Shown: in pieces, positions 52,851 through 64,000 of the stretch
Position numbering within the stretch: position 1 is the stretch's first letter
Layout of the letters: each line of letters opens with the position of its first letter
From: Amorphophallus konjac
Taxonomy: Eukaryota > Streptophyta > Magnoliopsida > Alismatales > Araceae
Assembly (NCBI GenBank): GCA_022559845.1
Contig: CM040126.1
Coordinates: forward strand, 49,718,458 to 49,782,457
DNA: 64,000 nucleotides
Direction of reading: 5' to 3'
Program-made: the position numbers and the translations under genes
The notes under the pieces: generated by a model
Told to the model about the DNA's origin: nothing
Database searches by the model: none
What the model saw: only the letters and a program-made list of their open reading frames with translations

Positions 52851-54828
52851 GGGAAGTTGACCACTATTATGGACAGATTGGTCAGTCATTTCCAGGAAGC
52901 CTTCATTAGGGGGAGACATATTCTGGATAACTTCTTGGTGGGGCATGGGTATATCTTTACTATGAAGAATCGGAGGAGCAAAGGGTGTTCATGAAGCTAG
53001 ATTTTGAGAAGGCCTATGAAAAGGTAAATTGGCAGTGTCTCTTTCATGTTATGGACAGACTGGGTTTTGGGGACAGATGGATCAACTGGGTTAGGACATG
53101 TATCTCTTCAGCTACCTTTATGGTCCTAGTAAATGGGAAGTTATCCTCTTGGTTCTACTGTGGTCGGGGACTTCGTCAGAGAGACCCTATGTCCTCTCTT
53201 CTTTTTGTGCTCGTGACGAGTGTTTTGAGCAGGGTGTGGCAAAGAGCTGAGGTTGTTGGGCTGATCAGAGATTTTCAAATGGTTTCTGATGGTTCTACTC
53301 TTACTCGTAATATGTAGACGATACCATCTTGTTCCTTGTTGAAGGTGAGCATCACCCTCTCGTGGCTAGGCTCTTGTTGAAATTATTAGAGGTCACTGGC
53401 TTGAAGGTTAACTTCAACAAGAGTCTTCTTGTAGGGGTAAACATGAAGGATATGCCTCTCATGAGGGAGGCTCGCTTGTTTGGTTGTAAGATTGGGGAAT
53501 TCTCATTCTCTTACTTAGGCCTCCCCCTTACACCGGGTTCTCTTAGGTGTGTAGATTGGCTTCCCATCATTCAGAGGTATGAGTCCAAGCTGGCTGGGTG
53601 GAGGGCTAGAGCCATATCTTATGGGGGCAGATTGGTATTGTGTAGATCTGTGTTGGATACTCCCCTTGCTTACTTTCTGTCTATGTTCCGAATTCCAAGG
53701 ATAGTGGCCAAGAAACTTGATTCAATTCAATGTAAGTTCTTTTGGCATAGTAGTGGGGGCAGATGTAGGGGATGGCATGATATAGCTTGAGGGGATCAAG
53801 CATGTAAGGGATTTCAATTTGGCACTCTTGTGTAAGTGGCTGTGGAGGTTGGGGTGTGGAGAGGATGGGTTATGGGCTCAGTTGATCATGCATCGGTACC
53901 AGAAGAGGAGAGTCTGGGACTTGGTTTCTTCTCCCCTCTACAGGACTTCTCCTCTATGGTGGGTTGTCATCTTTTGCAGGGATGTTCTTCACTCAGGTGT
54001 CCGAGTCCCACTGGGAAATGGTCTCAATAGCCTTTTCTGGAAGGACAAATGGTGTGAGGACTTCCCCTTGGAGGCTTTGTTCCCTAGCCTCTTTGTGTTG
54101 GCTTCGGACCCCCTGGGTGTAGTCTCTCATGCCTTCAACCACCTCCTCCCGAGTGGTACCGGGGCACTGACTTTCAGACAGGATCTCAGACAAGAGGAGT
54201 TGGAGCGGCTTCAGGGCCTTTTCTCTTTCCTCCTTGCCTATCGTCCTCAGGACAGTGAGGATGTGTGAGTTTGAAGTAGGGATGCTCCTTCACAGTCAGA
54301 TTGGCATATGTTGTCATCTCAGATGGAGGTGTTCGCCACGGCTTTCATGATCAGGTGTGGAGACCGAAGAGTCCCTTGAAGGTGAAGATTCTGGCATGGA
54401 GAGTCTTTCATGGGAGGTTACCGACCCGAGATAGGTTGACCCAATTCCTTCTGGACGTTTTGTCAACTTGCTGTCTGTGTGGTGTGGACGACGTGTCCCT
54501 TGACCACCTGTTTGTAGGCTGCTCCTACTCATAGGGGGTGTGGTGGAAGATTGCTAGGACAAGATGCATCATCGCCCAACATTGTGATGGTCACCACCTA
54601 TTTATGCATTGGGATAGGCCTTGGCCCCTCTGGACTGACAAGATGGTGTGGTGGCTTGTCCATCACGCCACACTATGGACGTTGTGGGGAGAGCGGAACA
54701 ATCAAATATTCAGGAGGGAGTCTCGGGATGAGGACATTGTTCCTTCTTTTGTCTGTGCTAGAGTAAGAGAATGGGCTGTCACTCTATCTAATGTGAACTC
54801 TCTTCTCCTCTTTTGGCTGTTTGGGGGG
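52851..54828 (+). pseudogene. LINE reverse transcriptase and zinc-binding C-terminus
   Basis: Broken into several frames. RT pieces are FIRGRHILDNFLVGHGYIF, MKLDFEKAYEKVNW (motif A Asp), GLRQRDPMSSLLFVL (motif B, usually RQGDPLSP) and YVDD at 53311-53322. The last lies one frame away from motif B, with TAG in the other frame. Then come KVNFNKS, FSYLGLPL and WRARAISYGGRLVL. The C-terminus has the plant LINE zinc-binding domain (LAWRVFHGRLPTRDRL, CCLCGVDD...LFVGC) and the LWGERNNQIFRRES signature. At least four frame changes or stops make it inactive. Confidence 0.85.
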
Positions 54829-55409
54829 TGTTGGACCCCAAAAGATTTATAATTAATTTCTGATTATTTCAGAAATTTTGGAAATTAAGAAACCCAAAAA
54901 TGATGCTCAATCTTTGATTGGCATGCTACGAAGTCACATACACCCGCCCCATCTAAGAACAAGTCTTTGGAAGCTCTGAAGTCCTTTTAAAGGCATTCGA
55001 ACTAGCTCCGTATGTGAAGCAAAAGCCTATGAGGCCTTTTTAACTGAAAACCCACAATAAGTCAAGCCATTGGCTCTATCATTGATGAGTGGGCATTTCA
55101 ACAAACACTGCATGGGCTACACAAAATTACACGCCCATGCGGTCAAGTTTTATAAGAGAAAGGAACATGTTTTTAGGGGTCCGTCTGGGTGTTCCCGTGG
55201 TAAGTTAAATTAGACTCACAATTTGAAGGTAATCCGGCAGCAAGTCGACGACCGGGGAATTGTTAAACAAACAAAACAACCTCCACGTGGGTCTCGCTGC
55301 ATAAAAGACCAGAAGAAGACAAAAAAATGAGTCAAGCACGGGTCCCTTTTATAGAGTTGACAAAGATATTGGGGGGGATCTCTCTCTCTCCTTTTCTCTC
55401 GGTGAGGGG

Positions 55410-56110
55410 AACCCCACCGCGGCCACCTACACCGAGGGAGCCCCCAGCCGGCCGCCTGCACCGGGGGAGGCCCCCCGGCCTCTGCCGCAACCGGGGGAAG
55501 CCCCCCCCGCCTCCGTCGCGACCGGGGGAGACCCCCCCGGGCAGCCTGCCACCAGGGGAGGCCCCCCGCCCTCGCCTGCAACTGGGGGAGACCCCTAGCC
55601 TCGCCTGTGACCGGGGGAGCTCCCCCCGCCTCCGTCGCGACCGAGGGAGACCCCCCCGGGCCGCTTGCCACCGGGGGAGGCCCCCCGCCCTTGCCTGCGA
55701 CTGGGGGAGCTCCCCCCGCCTCCGCCGCGACCGGGGGAGACCCCCCAGGGCCGCTTGCAACCGGGGGAGGGCCCCCGGCCTCCTCTGCTACCGGGGGAGC
55801 TCCCCCGGCCACCTGCGCCACCGGGGGGGACTCCCCCCGCCTTCTGCGCACCGGGGGAGGCCCCCCGGCCACCACCGCCATCGGGGGGGACTCCCCCCCG
55901 CCTCCTCTTCACCGGGGGACCTCCCCCCGCCTCCTCTGCCACCGGGGGAGCCCCCCGGCCATCCCCCCCCCCCCCCCCCCCACTGGGGCGTCCTCCCCCG
56001 CCGCTGCATGCCCACCGGGGGACTCCCCTCTGGGGTCCGTCTGCTGCGCTTCCAAGGGAGGGGGTCCGGCTCCTCTGGCTTGCAAATACACCACCGGGGG
56101 AGAAAGAAAA
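55410..56110 (+). repeat. GC-rich hairpin array in solo LTR
   Basis: About 55-60 bp units built on ACCGGGGGAG...CCCCCCGGCC. The arms CCGGGGG and CCCCCGG can pair. The sequence differs from the arrays at 24245 and 1010. Open frames on both strands reflect composition. Confidence 0.8.
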
Positions 56111-56200
56111 GTAAGAGGAAAAGGCCGAGGAAGGTGAAAAGCCATGGGAGTTACCTTCTTCGGACACCGGGGGAGTTCCTCACGGGCTTCCTCCACCTCC

Positions 56201-56208
56201 TATAAAAA
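56201..56208 (+). promoter_or_regulatory. TATA box of solo LTR
   Basis: TATAAAAA about 90 bases after the GC array. Confidence 0.6.
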
Positions 56209-56851
56209 CCCAACCCTCCTCACTGCCAAAGGAGGATCTTTTTTGACTGGAGGGGGAACTTTTTTTGGAGAGAAAGAGAGCTTTTGGCAAGAGGAGAGAA
56301 CTCCCTGCGCAAAGGAGGTTGAAGGAGAAAAGAAAGAGAAGAAGGTGAGAGAGAAGGGCGCCCTTCTCTCTATGAAATGAAGTTTTTTTAAAAGTCTTTG
56401 CAAGAAAGACCCTCAAGTCGATGCTATTTGTACAAATACCCCCCATGTGGGGAAGTTTATGTTGTTCAAAGCAAGAATGAAAGGATTCTACATGTTCTTA
56501 AACGTCAAATTTTCTCTTTGATATATGGGTAAATGCAAATATACCCCCGGAAAGGGGAAAAATTGCAAATATACCCGCACAAGAGGGAAAATTACGAATA
56601 GACCCTCGAAAAAGGGGAAATTACAAACGTGCCCTCAAATGGGGAAATTGCGAATTTACCCTCGAGAGGGGAAAAACTGAAAATGCATCTCCTAAAAAGG
56701 GAAGATTGTAAACACTAAAATATTGAGAACGTCACTCACCTTAAAGCATGAGAACTCTCAGGGGTAGACTCAAGATATTAGGGCCGATATTGTAGTCAAT
56801 ATCCTTGGCATTTAATCAAAGGTGTTCGGACTCGTCCGATGTAAATTAACA

Positions 56852-56865
56852 CCGACTCCGGTCGG
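56852..56865 (+). other. Conserved LTR hairpin, copy 4 (TCCG loop)
   Basis: CCGAC-TCCG-GTCGG; the loop is again of the UNCG type. Confidence 0.75.
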
Positions 56866-57120
56866 TGGGGAAAAATCCTATACACGAATCTTAAATTCTC
56901 TGATAAATCCCAAAAAGCGCGGAATTAATAAAACACGCCAAAAAGAAAAAAATACGCGTGTATTTTTCGTGTGTAAACAGGGGTTAGGTTGATCCTCGTA
57001 GTTTTTGTGGGGAACTCTATTGTATAGGTTTTTGGCGTTGCCTTTTTTGGGTTGAGATACTCTATACTTGTACATTCTTCTTTCTTTTATACATTAGTGG
57101 TACTATCCACTTTAAAAAAA

Positions 57121-58616
57121 GGGTTAATTCCTGCATATTGTCTAGAAAAATTGATAAATTTTGGTGGGGAGTGTGTTTTGGTTGAATTCGGTTATTTTGT
57201 CCTTCCCCCGCAACCGGAAAAAAAAGTGTGACTCATCCAAGCTACTCAGTTGGCAGAACAACAATTAAAGCCCTGTGTGCTGCTTCAGAGCTGATGTCAT
57301 GTCCCCATCTCGGCCTATTATGCCTGTGAGGATGGACTAAATGTATAATATGCAAAATTTCACAACAAAGAAAGTAGAACACCAGAACACATTTATTAGG
57401 CAAGAACCATATCCTAAATCATTCAGAATAATTGACGTAAAAGTAGCACAATTATGCTCATCCTTGCACTGTGCAATTGGTTCTATCCTCAAGTCTCATA
57501 TGATCTCATACCCTTAAACATTACAACCTGAAAATGTTTAACAACAAAGTGAGCCTTGTGACCCAGTAGGCCTATGAACTTCAGACAGGGCATTTTCTAT
57601 AATGTAAATGTAAAAAAAATCATATGATAATTTCATAGTTCAGATTTCGAAATGGTCTACACAAATGCTAACATTCCCAAAGTAGAATCACATCACATTA
57701 TCGGGTTCTCACACAAATGGCATACTTCTCAAAACTTATCATATATAACATATGAAGTTTTTTAATTGCATCAGCATCTTAGGTCATGAACAGATTTAAT
57801 ATTTATTAGCTTATCTTAAACTTTGCTTATTTCAAGATTATAACACTTTACCAAGTGGGATTTCAAAAAACGGAAATCTAATAGAAGGTTTCAACATGAA
57901 AGGCTTTTATGGCAGAAGATGATGATATCCTTCTCAAGGAGGAGACCTACTGGAATCAGAGATCAAGGAACAGATGTGTAAATGAGAGTGACAATGAACA
58001 CTGTTTATTTCCACAAAGTGACCTTGGAAGGTGAAGGAAAAAAAATCCAAAAACTCCATCAAATATTTGCAGGGTGATGGTTTTCTTGCTTTCTGAGGAG
58101 GAGGATAGTAGGAGACCGGATAGACTCACATTTCTAACCTTATTCAGAGGTCAGGATTATACCCTCTGTCATGCAGGGGTTACTTCCCAGTTCCCACTGT
58201 TCCCATAGCAGAAGTAGGGGAGGTTGTTAGACGCTTCATTAACAATAATTTAAGCCCATGATTTTACTGCAATTTGGTGCATCTGTGTGGTACTGTTGTC
58301 TTCAGAAACATTGTTTTCTATATGTTAGTGCTGCTATTTGGTGCATCTGTGTATATATGCTGTCTTCAGAAACATTGTTTTCTATAAGTTAATCGTGGTT
58401 TTAAAGATAATTTTGAAACTCTTCATTGAATGGGCACTATTTGAAGGAAAATGGATATAACTAAAGGAACATGACCCTTTTGGACTTATCATACCTGCCG
58501 GTCATTAAATGCACATGGATTGCATGCATAATTTTCTTTCTCTGTTTTCAATATATATTTTGTCACCATGGTACTAAAATGTTCTTTTCTTCTGTTGTGC
58601 TTTCTATCATATGCAG
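57121..58616. other. Host DNA upstream of the SET exons
   Basis: About 1.5 kb, AT-rich, no convincing exon or repeat on either strand. A short duplicated phrase (atttggtgcatctgtgt) occurs at 58271 and 58337. Probably intron sequence of the SET-domain gene. Confidence 0.5.
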
Positions 58617-58652
58617 GTAATTGCTGACCGAGATTATGCTGCTGGTGAACAG
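58617..58652 (+). CDS. SET-domain protein (Rubisco methyltransferase class), internal exon
   Basis: ATATGCAG|GTAATTGCTGAC...GAACAG|GTTATT gives a 36-nt exon, phase 0 at both ends, encoding VIADRDYAAGEQ. In this class the stretch leads into the last SET strand. It reads directly into the exon at 59211. The 558-nt intron between them has no other exon I can support. The protein would methylate lysine on a plastid or cytosolic protein. I cannot tell which member it is. Confidence 0.75.
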
Positions 58653-59210
58653 GTTATTATGCCATTATTATTATTTTTGTGTGAATGATCTTTTCTATTT
58701 GAATGTTTTACAATTGTTGATTTCACTTACATTTCCTGGATCCACAATTCCCCTTTGTTTCGGTGAAGCAAAAGGCTCTCATAAGAGCCCTAGTCAACAG
58801 CATCTGTATCATCCCTCTCCTGTCATAGAGAGGTTGAGGATGACTCAGGTCACCCTCTTTCTTCCACCTGGAGTTCTAACACGTGAACTGAGGCAACCAC
58901 ACCAACCCTGATCTGAAACCAAACTCAAACCCTTATGGCCATACCTCTGCATCAATCAGCCAACTTACAGTAACTGACTGGTCTTCATAGAACAAGTGAC
59001 AAGTTTTGGATGGAACCCTTCTGTGGCTTGTTGATTCCATGATATGATTCATGTAGAAGGATTTCTACCACAGATCATGATGGGATTATATGATCGCATT
59101 GTGTGTGCTGCATTTGGAATAAATCTTGTTCTTTTATACTCTGTGATCTTTGTGCTTCCAAAGGTCCATTCTCTAGAAGGAAATTGACAAAAGCTTGGTT
59201 GTGGTTTCAG

Positions 59211-59294
59211 GTTCTTATAAGATATGGAAAATTCCCTAATGCTACACTCTTCCTGGATTTTGGCTTTACACTTTCAAACAACATACATAAGCAG
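59211..59294 (+). CDS. SET-domain protein, next exon
   Basis: GTGGTTTCAG|GTTCTTATA...AAGCAG|GTTAGA: 84 nt, phase 0, encoding VLIRYGKFPNATLFLDFGF then TLSNNIHKQ. The xSYG...N..L...YGF pattern is the end of the SET fold in the Rubisco LSMT-like class; the N and the G-F pair are present. No stop. The C-terminal substrate-binding domain should follow but no exon for it is recognisable before 60293, so the rest may lie beyond the window, or the gene may be broken. Confidence 0.8.
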
Positions 59295-60293
59295 GTTAGA
59301 CTCTTTCAGCACTGATATTTGCCAACTGATATGATATTTTTTATGCTAAGAAAAGGGCGGTAAAGAAATAGTAAAGGATGAAGCAAATTGGGATGCTATG
59401 AGGAGGCTTAGTTGAGTCTAAAGAGTCCAGAGATCTGTCTGCTGCCTTTTCTTGTATTTCAAGACATTTAGACTGTGTGTTGTTGACAAATGATTCATAT
59501 CTTTGATGCCTATTGCAGAAATTTGATAATCATTTATTGATGGCTTATTCAGGATGGTAATGGAAAAAGAATTATTTAGAGGTACAGTGAAGGAAATGGG
59601 AAGGGGTGATGAGAATGCTTATGGTTTTAAAACTCAGAATTGATGTGTGATGTGTAGATTCTAGTATTCTACAATGAAAAAGGGTGAAGAAATTTCATGA
59701 AAAAGAGGTAAAACTTATTTTGTGCAGGAAATATGATGAATAAGAGAAAATATGTAACATTTCCAAACATAGGGGAAAAGACCAGACATTTGAGAAGATA
59801 AAGTGTGTTTTTGGAAGTCTCGATTAAGAGAAGAGGGCATCTAGATGGTCAATTAGAAGAGCTCAAAGTTTTTAACAATAATCGACTCATTTGCAACACA
59901 GTCTAGTCAACATGCAACAAGATCAAAGCAGCTGGAGCCAATGTTGCTATGCTGGGATTAGGGGGAATCAGTCCATTGCAAATTATTGCAATTAAAAGAA
60001 ACTCTGAAAGCTTGTGAAGGAATCATGAACTTGTCATTTACCTTTATATTCATGTGGTTTGTGTTGTCTATTGCTGTAATCATCAACATGTAGAAATCAG
60101 ATTTTCATGAGGCTGGAAGGGAGTTGACCAGGGAGGAAGAGGAAGAAAGAGAAGAAAATAGAAGAGAGATTGCAGGAGGAGGAGGAGGAGGAGAGAGAGA
60201 GAGATGGCAGGAAGAGGGGTGGCAGCTGTATACCTGCGCACAGTCTGCAAACCTTCATTTTATTAGGATAAAACATCATACACAAAGGCATAA
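59295..60293. other. Probable intron sequence after the SET exon
   Basis: No supported exon. 60125-60215 is a GA-rich low-complexity stretch. The last five bases, CATAA, are half of a target duplication. Confidence 0.5.
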
Positions 60294-60421
60294 TGTTTAC
60301 ACGGAAAATCTTATTTTAAAGAAAATGCACATTTGTGGCTATTTAAGTAGGATGTGCATTATTATTTCTGTGAATTTAGGTTTATCAGATGATTTGGGTT
60401 CGGGTACGGGACATTTCCCCA

Positions 60422-60435
60422 TCAACCGTAGTCAA
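60422..60435 (-). other. Conserved LTR hairpin, copy 5 (TACG loop)
   Basis: Minus strand TTGAC-TACG-GTTGA: a stem with two G.T wobbles and a UNCG-type loop. Confidence 0.65.
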
Positions 60436-61892
60436 TGTTTATGTACATCGGCGTAAAGTCTGAATACCCTTAATTAACTGTCAAAGATGCTCTTTTTGAC
60501 TTCCACAATATACGTTGTGATATTGAAAGTTTTATCTAACAGATTTGATCAAAGAGATCACTCAGGATACACATTTGCAGGAGAAAAATAAACATTTCAT
60601 TCTGTGGATTTATTTTTACAAAATATATGAAACCCCACTATATAGTCGGGTCATTTGATTTACATTCGGCTTTCATTCCACCACCAAAACAGACTGTTGA
60701 ATTTGAGTTTCATAGTGCTCAGACCCCTTTTGCTTGCAATTTCTGACCCTTCCGAGATATTCCTACAATTTTGTACCCTTCTGGGACATTTTTGTAGTTT
60801 TGGACTCTTACTATGTATTTTTGCAGTTTTGGACCCTTCCTTGGTATTTCTGCAGTTTCTGATTCTTCTGGGTATTTCTGCAATTTTGGACATTTTTTGG
60901 ATATTTCTACAATTTTGGACCCTTCTGGTATATTTCTACAGTTTCTAACCCTTTTGGGATATTTTTGCAACTCGTGAACTCTTCTTAGGTTTATTTGATG
61001 TTTTGAACCCTGTCTGGGTTTATTTGCAATTGCGGACCCTTTTTGAGTTTATTTGCAATCGTGAATCCTTTTTTTTTGGGTTTATTTGAGATTTTGAACA
61101 TTTTCTGAGTTTATTTGCAATTTTTCCTTGAGTAGGGGTTTGCTTGCAACTTCTAGAATAGTTCAGGGGGTATTTGTGTAGTTTTGGACAAACCAGGGGT
61201 ATTTTGGTAACATCTGAACTGAACATGGGTTTTTGTGTAATCTTGGCATGAGGCACAAGTCCCTCCTTACTGGAGGTGCGTTGGCCAAAGACTCTCAGGA
61301 GATTGCTTCTCCTTCTTAATCTCTCATGGATTACGGTCCAGCTTCATCCATCCGTTAGTGCAACGTCGGGGATCGACCTGCCCAGTTAGTCGCGAGGGTC
61401 AAGGGGGCAGCGCCTATAATCCCTCTCCAAGGAGTGGCACAAGGGACATAGCCACAAGGGCATCTATGCCGACCAAGGAATTATATAAGGCACAACCACA
61501 AGGGCATATATGCAAACTTAGGGGTATATGTGCAACATACCCTTGTTGGGTGCAAACTTACGTGGCCTATTTATGGATTTAAGAAGGCAGTTATGTCATT
61601 TGGGGCCTACCTAAACCTTTTTTGTAAAAGTTGGGGTGCTTATGGGATTCCTGACTATTTCAGAGAATCACATTATTTTTCCCAAAACATTTACAATGAG
61701 ATTACATTAATCACAACATAAAGACATGTGTGCGGACTCAAGGAGGGACAATTTTATAACATACCCTCACCCTGGGCACTTGAAGCACAAGCACAAGCCC
61801 TCCCAAGGACGAGCCTTCAAAAGCACAAGCATAAGTCTTCGCAGCTCCAAGTTGCCTCTTCTTTGTCCCTTCTTTTGGATCCCATTGGGGGG

Positions 61893-61900
61893 TATTTATA
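61893..61900 (-). promoter_or_regulatory. TATA box of minus-strand solo LTR
   Basis: TATAAATA on the minus strand, directly downstream of the array. Confidence 0.6.
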
Positions 61901-61909
61901 GAGCCCAAG

Positions 61910-62250
61910 GGCGGTTACAAGTTTTATCCGGTCCAAAGTGGTTTTTTGAGGGCTTTACCCGGACCAAACTCCCAGATTGGGGGAGTTTAACTGGGCTAAA
62001 CCTTCATAGTGAGGGTTTTAACCAGGCTAAACCCTCTTGGTGGGGTTTAATCGGACCAAACTCCCCCCTTGAGGGTTTAACCGGTCCAAACCCCCAAGGG
62101 GAGGGTTTATCCAGTCAAAACCCCCCATTTGGGGGTTTATTGGGACAAACCCCCCACTTGGGGGGGGGGGGGCAAGTGGGGGGGTTTAACTGGTCCAAAC
62201 CCCTCACTTGGGGGGTTTATCCGGTCCAAACCCCCATTTTGAGGGAAGAG
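61910..62250 (-). repeat. GC-rich array in minus-strand solo LTR
   Basis: Units of about 35-40 bp of the type GGGTTTAACCGGTCCAAACC with C- and G-runs (CCCCCATTTGGGGG) that can pair. Unrelated in sequence to the arrays of the other Tat LTRs. Confidence 0.75.
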
Positions 62251-62337
62251 AGGGGCCGACCCCCTTTTTGTGTCTTTTTTTCTCTCTTCTTTCCTTTCTC
62301 TTTCTTTCTTTTTAATCAAATTTTTTGGGTTCCAACA

Positions 62338-63426
62338 CATAAATACCCCTCTTACAATATACTAGAGCAGGGGTACTTGAAGTAGTAAACCAGTGAACAT
62401 AATTGGATCCACCTTAAAGGGTTTGATAATGAACCAGCGCCTCTTAAGGTTGTCCAGTCCTGTCCCTACTACAACATAAGTTAAATGGATCCACCTTAAC
62501 GGGTCTCATAATGAACCAGCACCTCTTAAGGTGGTCCTGTCCTGTCCTGTCCTTACTACACAACAAAGTGAAGAAACCAGGCAAAAAAGGAAAAATATGA
62601 TGCAGAAGTTTACCTTCATCATTGCCTTCTTTTGCTGCTCCCTCCTGGAAACTGCATCTGCTGTTTTGGCTGGTGCTCCTTAACTTGTGGTGATGGTAGC
62701 TCCAGCGGACCATGATGATCCCAACTGATCTTGCTATGGATTCACCGGTTGCTTGTGGCAGCCCTACAGCAATGTCCAAGAAAGAAAGTTGGGAGGGGAC
62801 TTTGGGTTAAGTGTTTTACACATAAATCCCTTAAACAAGAAAAGAGTTCAGGGCTTTACTTTTCATAAATAGCAGAGGGCTGGAGCAGGTTGGGATCAGT
62901 GCTGACTTTGGGTTCGTTTTCACTTGACCAATCACGAGCCTGGCAGCAAGTTTTTAAATATTGAAGAAAAATTCTTGTTGCGACATTGATGAAGATAGAA
63001 TTCTTCCTATGACATTATTGCCATCTGATTATCTGCAGGCAATATGGTTGTGCTTTTCTTGCAATGAATTTCTAATATCTACCTATCTCCCATTTAATTC
63101 GAGTCGTATCTAGTGAAAACAAGGAGATCGATGAAGAAAGACCTTTATTTGTGTGGCCATTTTTTTATGAATGGTCACCTGATTGTTCTTAGGAGTGCAC
63201 CAAATGTAGGAGAACACAACATAAGGTGCATTTTTATAGGTGTTATTCAATTGTCCTTTGGTGGGCCATAACATATTGTCTATGATTGATATGTATGAGT
63301 TTCCCTACAACAAAGTCCTTAATTGGGTTTGTGTACAATCTATTGAACTTCTAGTGTCTTTTGACCTATTTGGACTTCCTAATGGTCCTTGAGATTCATT
63401 AGTTATATCTTTGTTGACATCTGGAG
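62338..63426. other. Host DNA right of the solo LTR
   Basis: It contains a tandem pair of ~85-bp copies (62404-62485 and 62489-62570, GGATCCACCTTAA...CTTACTAC). A weak exon candidate on the minus strand (62619-62764, acceptor TTGCTGTAG, donor GTAAAC) has no recognisable product. The rest shows nothing. Confidence 0.5.
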
Positions 63427-63600
63427 TTGTCTGCCGTGGCCAGAATGGTGGGGAAATTGAAGCACTTAGTGAAGGAGTTGACTAGATGGGGCTCTAGCAA
63501 GACTCTCCTCGGCAAAGCAGCAAAGGACATGATTCTTCTCCAACTAGAGGGACTGGATACACTGGAGGCAAGGTATTCAAAACCGCCCAGTTGGTTTGTA
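63427..63600 (+). pseudogene. Possible LINE fragment
   Basis: The frame MVGKLKHLVKELTRWGSS...LLQLEGLDTLEAR resembles the helical linker between endonuclease and RT of plant L1 LINEs (KL..LK..LK.W.....LD.LE). It is short and isolated, so chance or another origin is possible. Confidence 0.35.
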
Positions 63601-63650
63601 TTAGTACTCTGTTGGTTCGATTTCGCCTATTTGAGATCGGTACGGGCCGA

Positions 63651-63655
<5 letters not shown>

Positions 63656-63721
<66 letters not shown>
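63656..63721. repeat. (CA)33 microsatellite
   Basis: 66 bases of perfect CA dinucleotide. Confidence 0.98.
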
Positions 63722-63724
<3 letters not shown>

Positions 63725-63775
63725 CAGTGTGGGGCTGTTGACTGTAAGCTGCAACAGTCGCATCTCCTCTTGTAG

Positions 63776-63955
63776 CGGCGGGATCAGGCGAAGACGACGG
63801 CAGTGGGATCAGGCGAGTCCGACAGCGGTAGGATCAGGCGAGGACGGTGGACGCGGGCTTAGGTGAGCCTGGCGGCAGCGAGCTCAGGCGAGTCTGGCAG
63901 CGGCGGGATCAGGTGAGGACGGCGGCGGTAGGCTCCGGCCAGAATGACGGCAACA
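63776..63955. repeat. GC-rich minisatellite
   Basis: About six degenerate ~30-bp units with the core GCGGGATCAGGCGAG followed by GACGGCGG-type sequence. Confidence 0.8.
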
Positions 63956-64000
63956 GTAGCAATGGTGTTAGCCACCATCGCCTGTGCCCTAATTTGGCTC

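Larger units (their letters stand above)
54829..56979 (+). mobile_element. Tat-family solo LTR in the LINE
   Basis: 2,151 bp, TGTTGGACCC...GTGTAAACA. The flanks are G-runs (GGGGG before, GGGG after), a consistent but weak duplication. Same architecture as the other Tat LTRs: GC-rich array (55410-56110), TATA (56201), short AT-rich array (56530-56700), UNCG hairpin (56852). The LINE 3' end continues directly after it. Confidence 0.85.
52851..57120 (+). mobile_element. L1-type LINE, 5' truncated, interrupted by a Tat solo LTR
   Basis: Coding remnants occupy 52851-54828 and the 3' untranslated end 56980-57120 finishes in an A-run (57114-57120). The 5' part, including any endonuclease, is cut off by the Sirevirus LTR at 52850. 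Confidence 0.8.
60294..62337 (-). mobile_element. Tat-family solo LTR, minus strand
   Basis: 2,044 bp between CATAA duplications (60289-60293 and 62338-62342). On the minus strand it starts TGTTGGAACCC and ends GTGTAAACA. GC-rich array 61910-62250, TATA 61893-61900, short-period array 60740-61240, hairpin 60422-60435. It sits in or beside the SET-domain gene in opposite orientation. Confidence 0.88.

Noticed and set aside
55216..56205. ORFs up to 292 codons on both strands
   Set aside because: Same artefact in the GC-rich array of the solo LTR.
62619..62764. Minus-strand exon
   Set aside because: The splice signals are plausible, but the frames contain stops or give no recognisable protein. 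It is kept only as a mention in the host-DNA entry.

Overview
This is nuclear DNA of a flowering plant. It is a dense stack of nested LTR retrotransposons, with a broken LINE and two exons of an ordinary plant gene near the right end. The evidence is plant-type element lineages (Ty3 Tat lineage with a second RNase H, Sirevirus-like Copia, L1-type LINE), GT-AG introns, and a SET-domain protein of the Rubisco methyltransferase class. I cannot name the species.

Layout, left to right. 1-962 is a decayed Tat pol fragment, interrupted at 963 by another Tat-family LTR (963-3650) with its degenerate leader. 4957-21366 is a Ty3 element on the minus strand (target duplication GACGC) with almost no pol. 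A Sirevirus-like element carrying only gag (7030-16678, minus strand, duplication GAGAA) sits inside its left-hand LTR. Around these lies an older Sirevirus relic: an env-like ORF (21367-21787 and 48024-48786), polypurine tracts, and an LTR (49178-52850) that holds a solo LTR (50616-52623, duplication CGAAC). The env-like ORF is split by a non-coding TG...CA insertion (21788-48023). That insertion is split in turn by a complete 22.9-kb Tat element (23797-46678, duplication ACGGT). On the right are an L1-type LINE (52851-57120) cut by a Tat solo LTR (54829-56979), host DNA with two SET-domain exons (58617-58652, 59211-59294), another Tat solo LTR (60294-62337, duplication CATAA), and simple repeats.

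The 22.9-kb Tat element is the most interesting object. Its sense strand carries an ORF upstream of gag, gag with repeated CHHC knuckles, protease, reverse transcriptase, two RNase H domains and a DD35E integrase, all broken by a few stops and frameshifts. Its antisense strand carries a second gene of nine predicted coding exons. The first exon encodes a 893-codon plant mobile domain protein, and the introns are all phase 1. The two units converge tail to tail on a 50-bp tandem array and a set of hairpins with a shared 18-nt GNRA-loop cap and different paired stems. All five Tat-family LTRs in the window share a tetraloop hairpin downstream of their TATA boxes. The stem is maintained although the LTRs have diverged.

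All boundaries, motifs and comparisons were read by eye. Percent identities and database matches were not computed.
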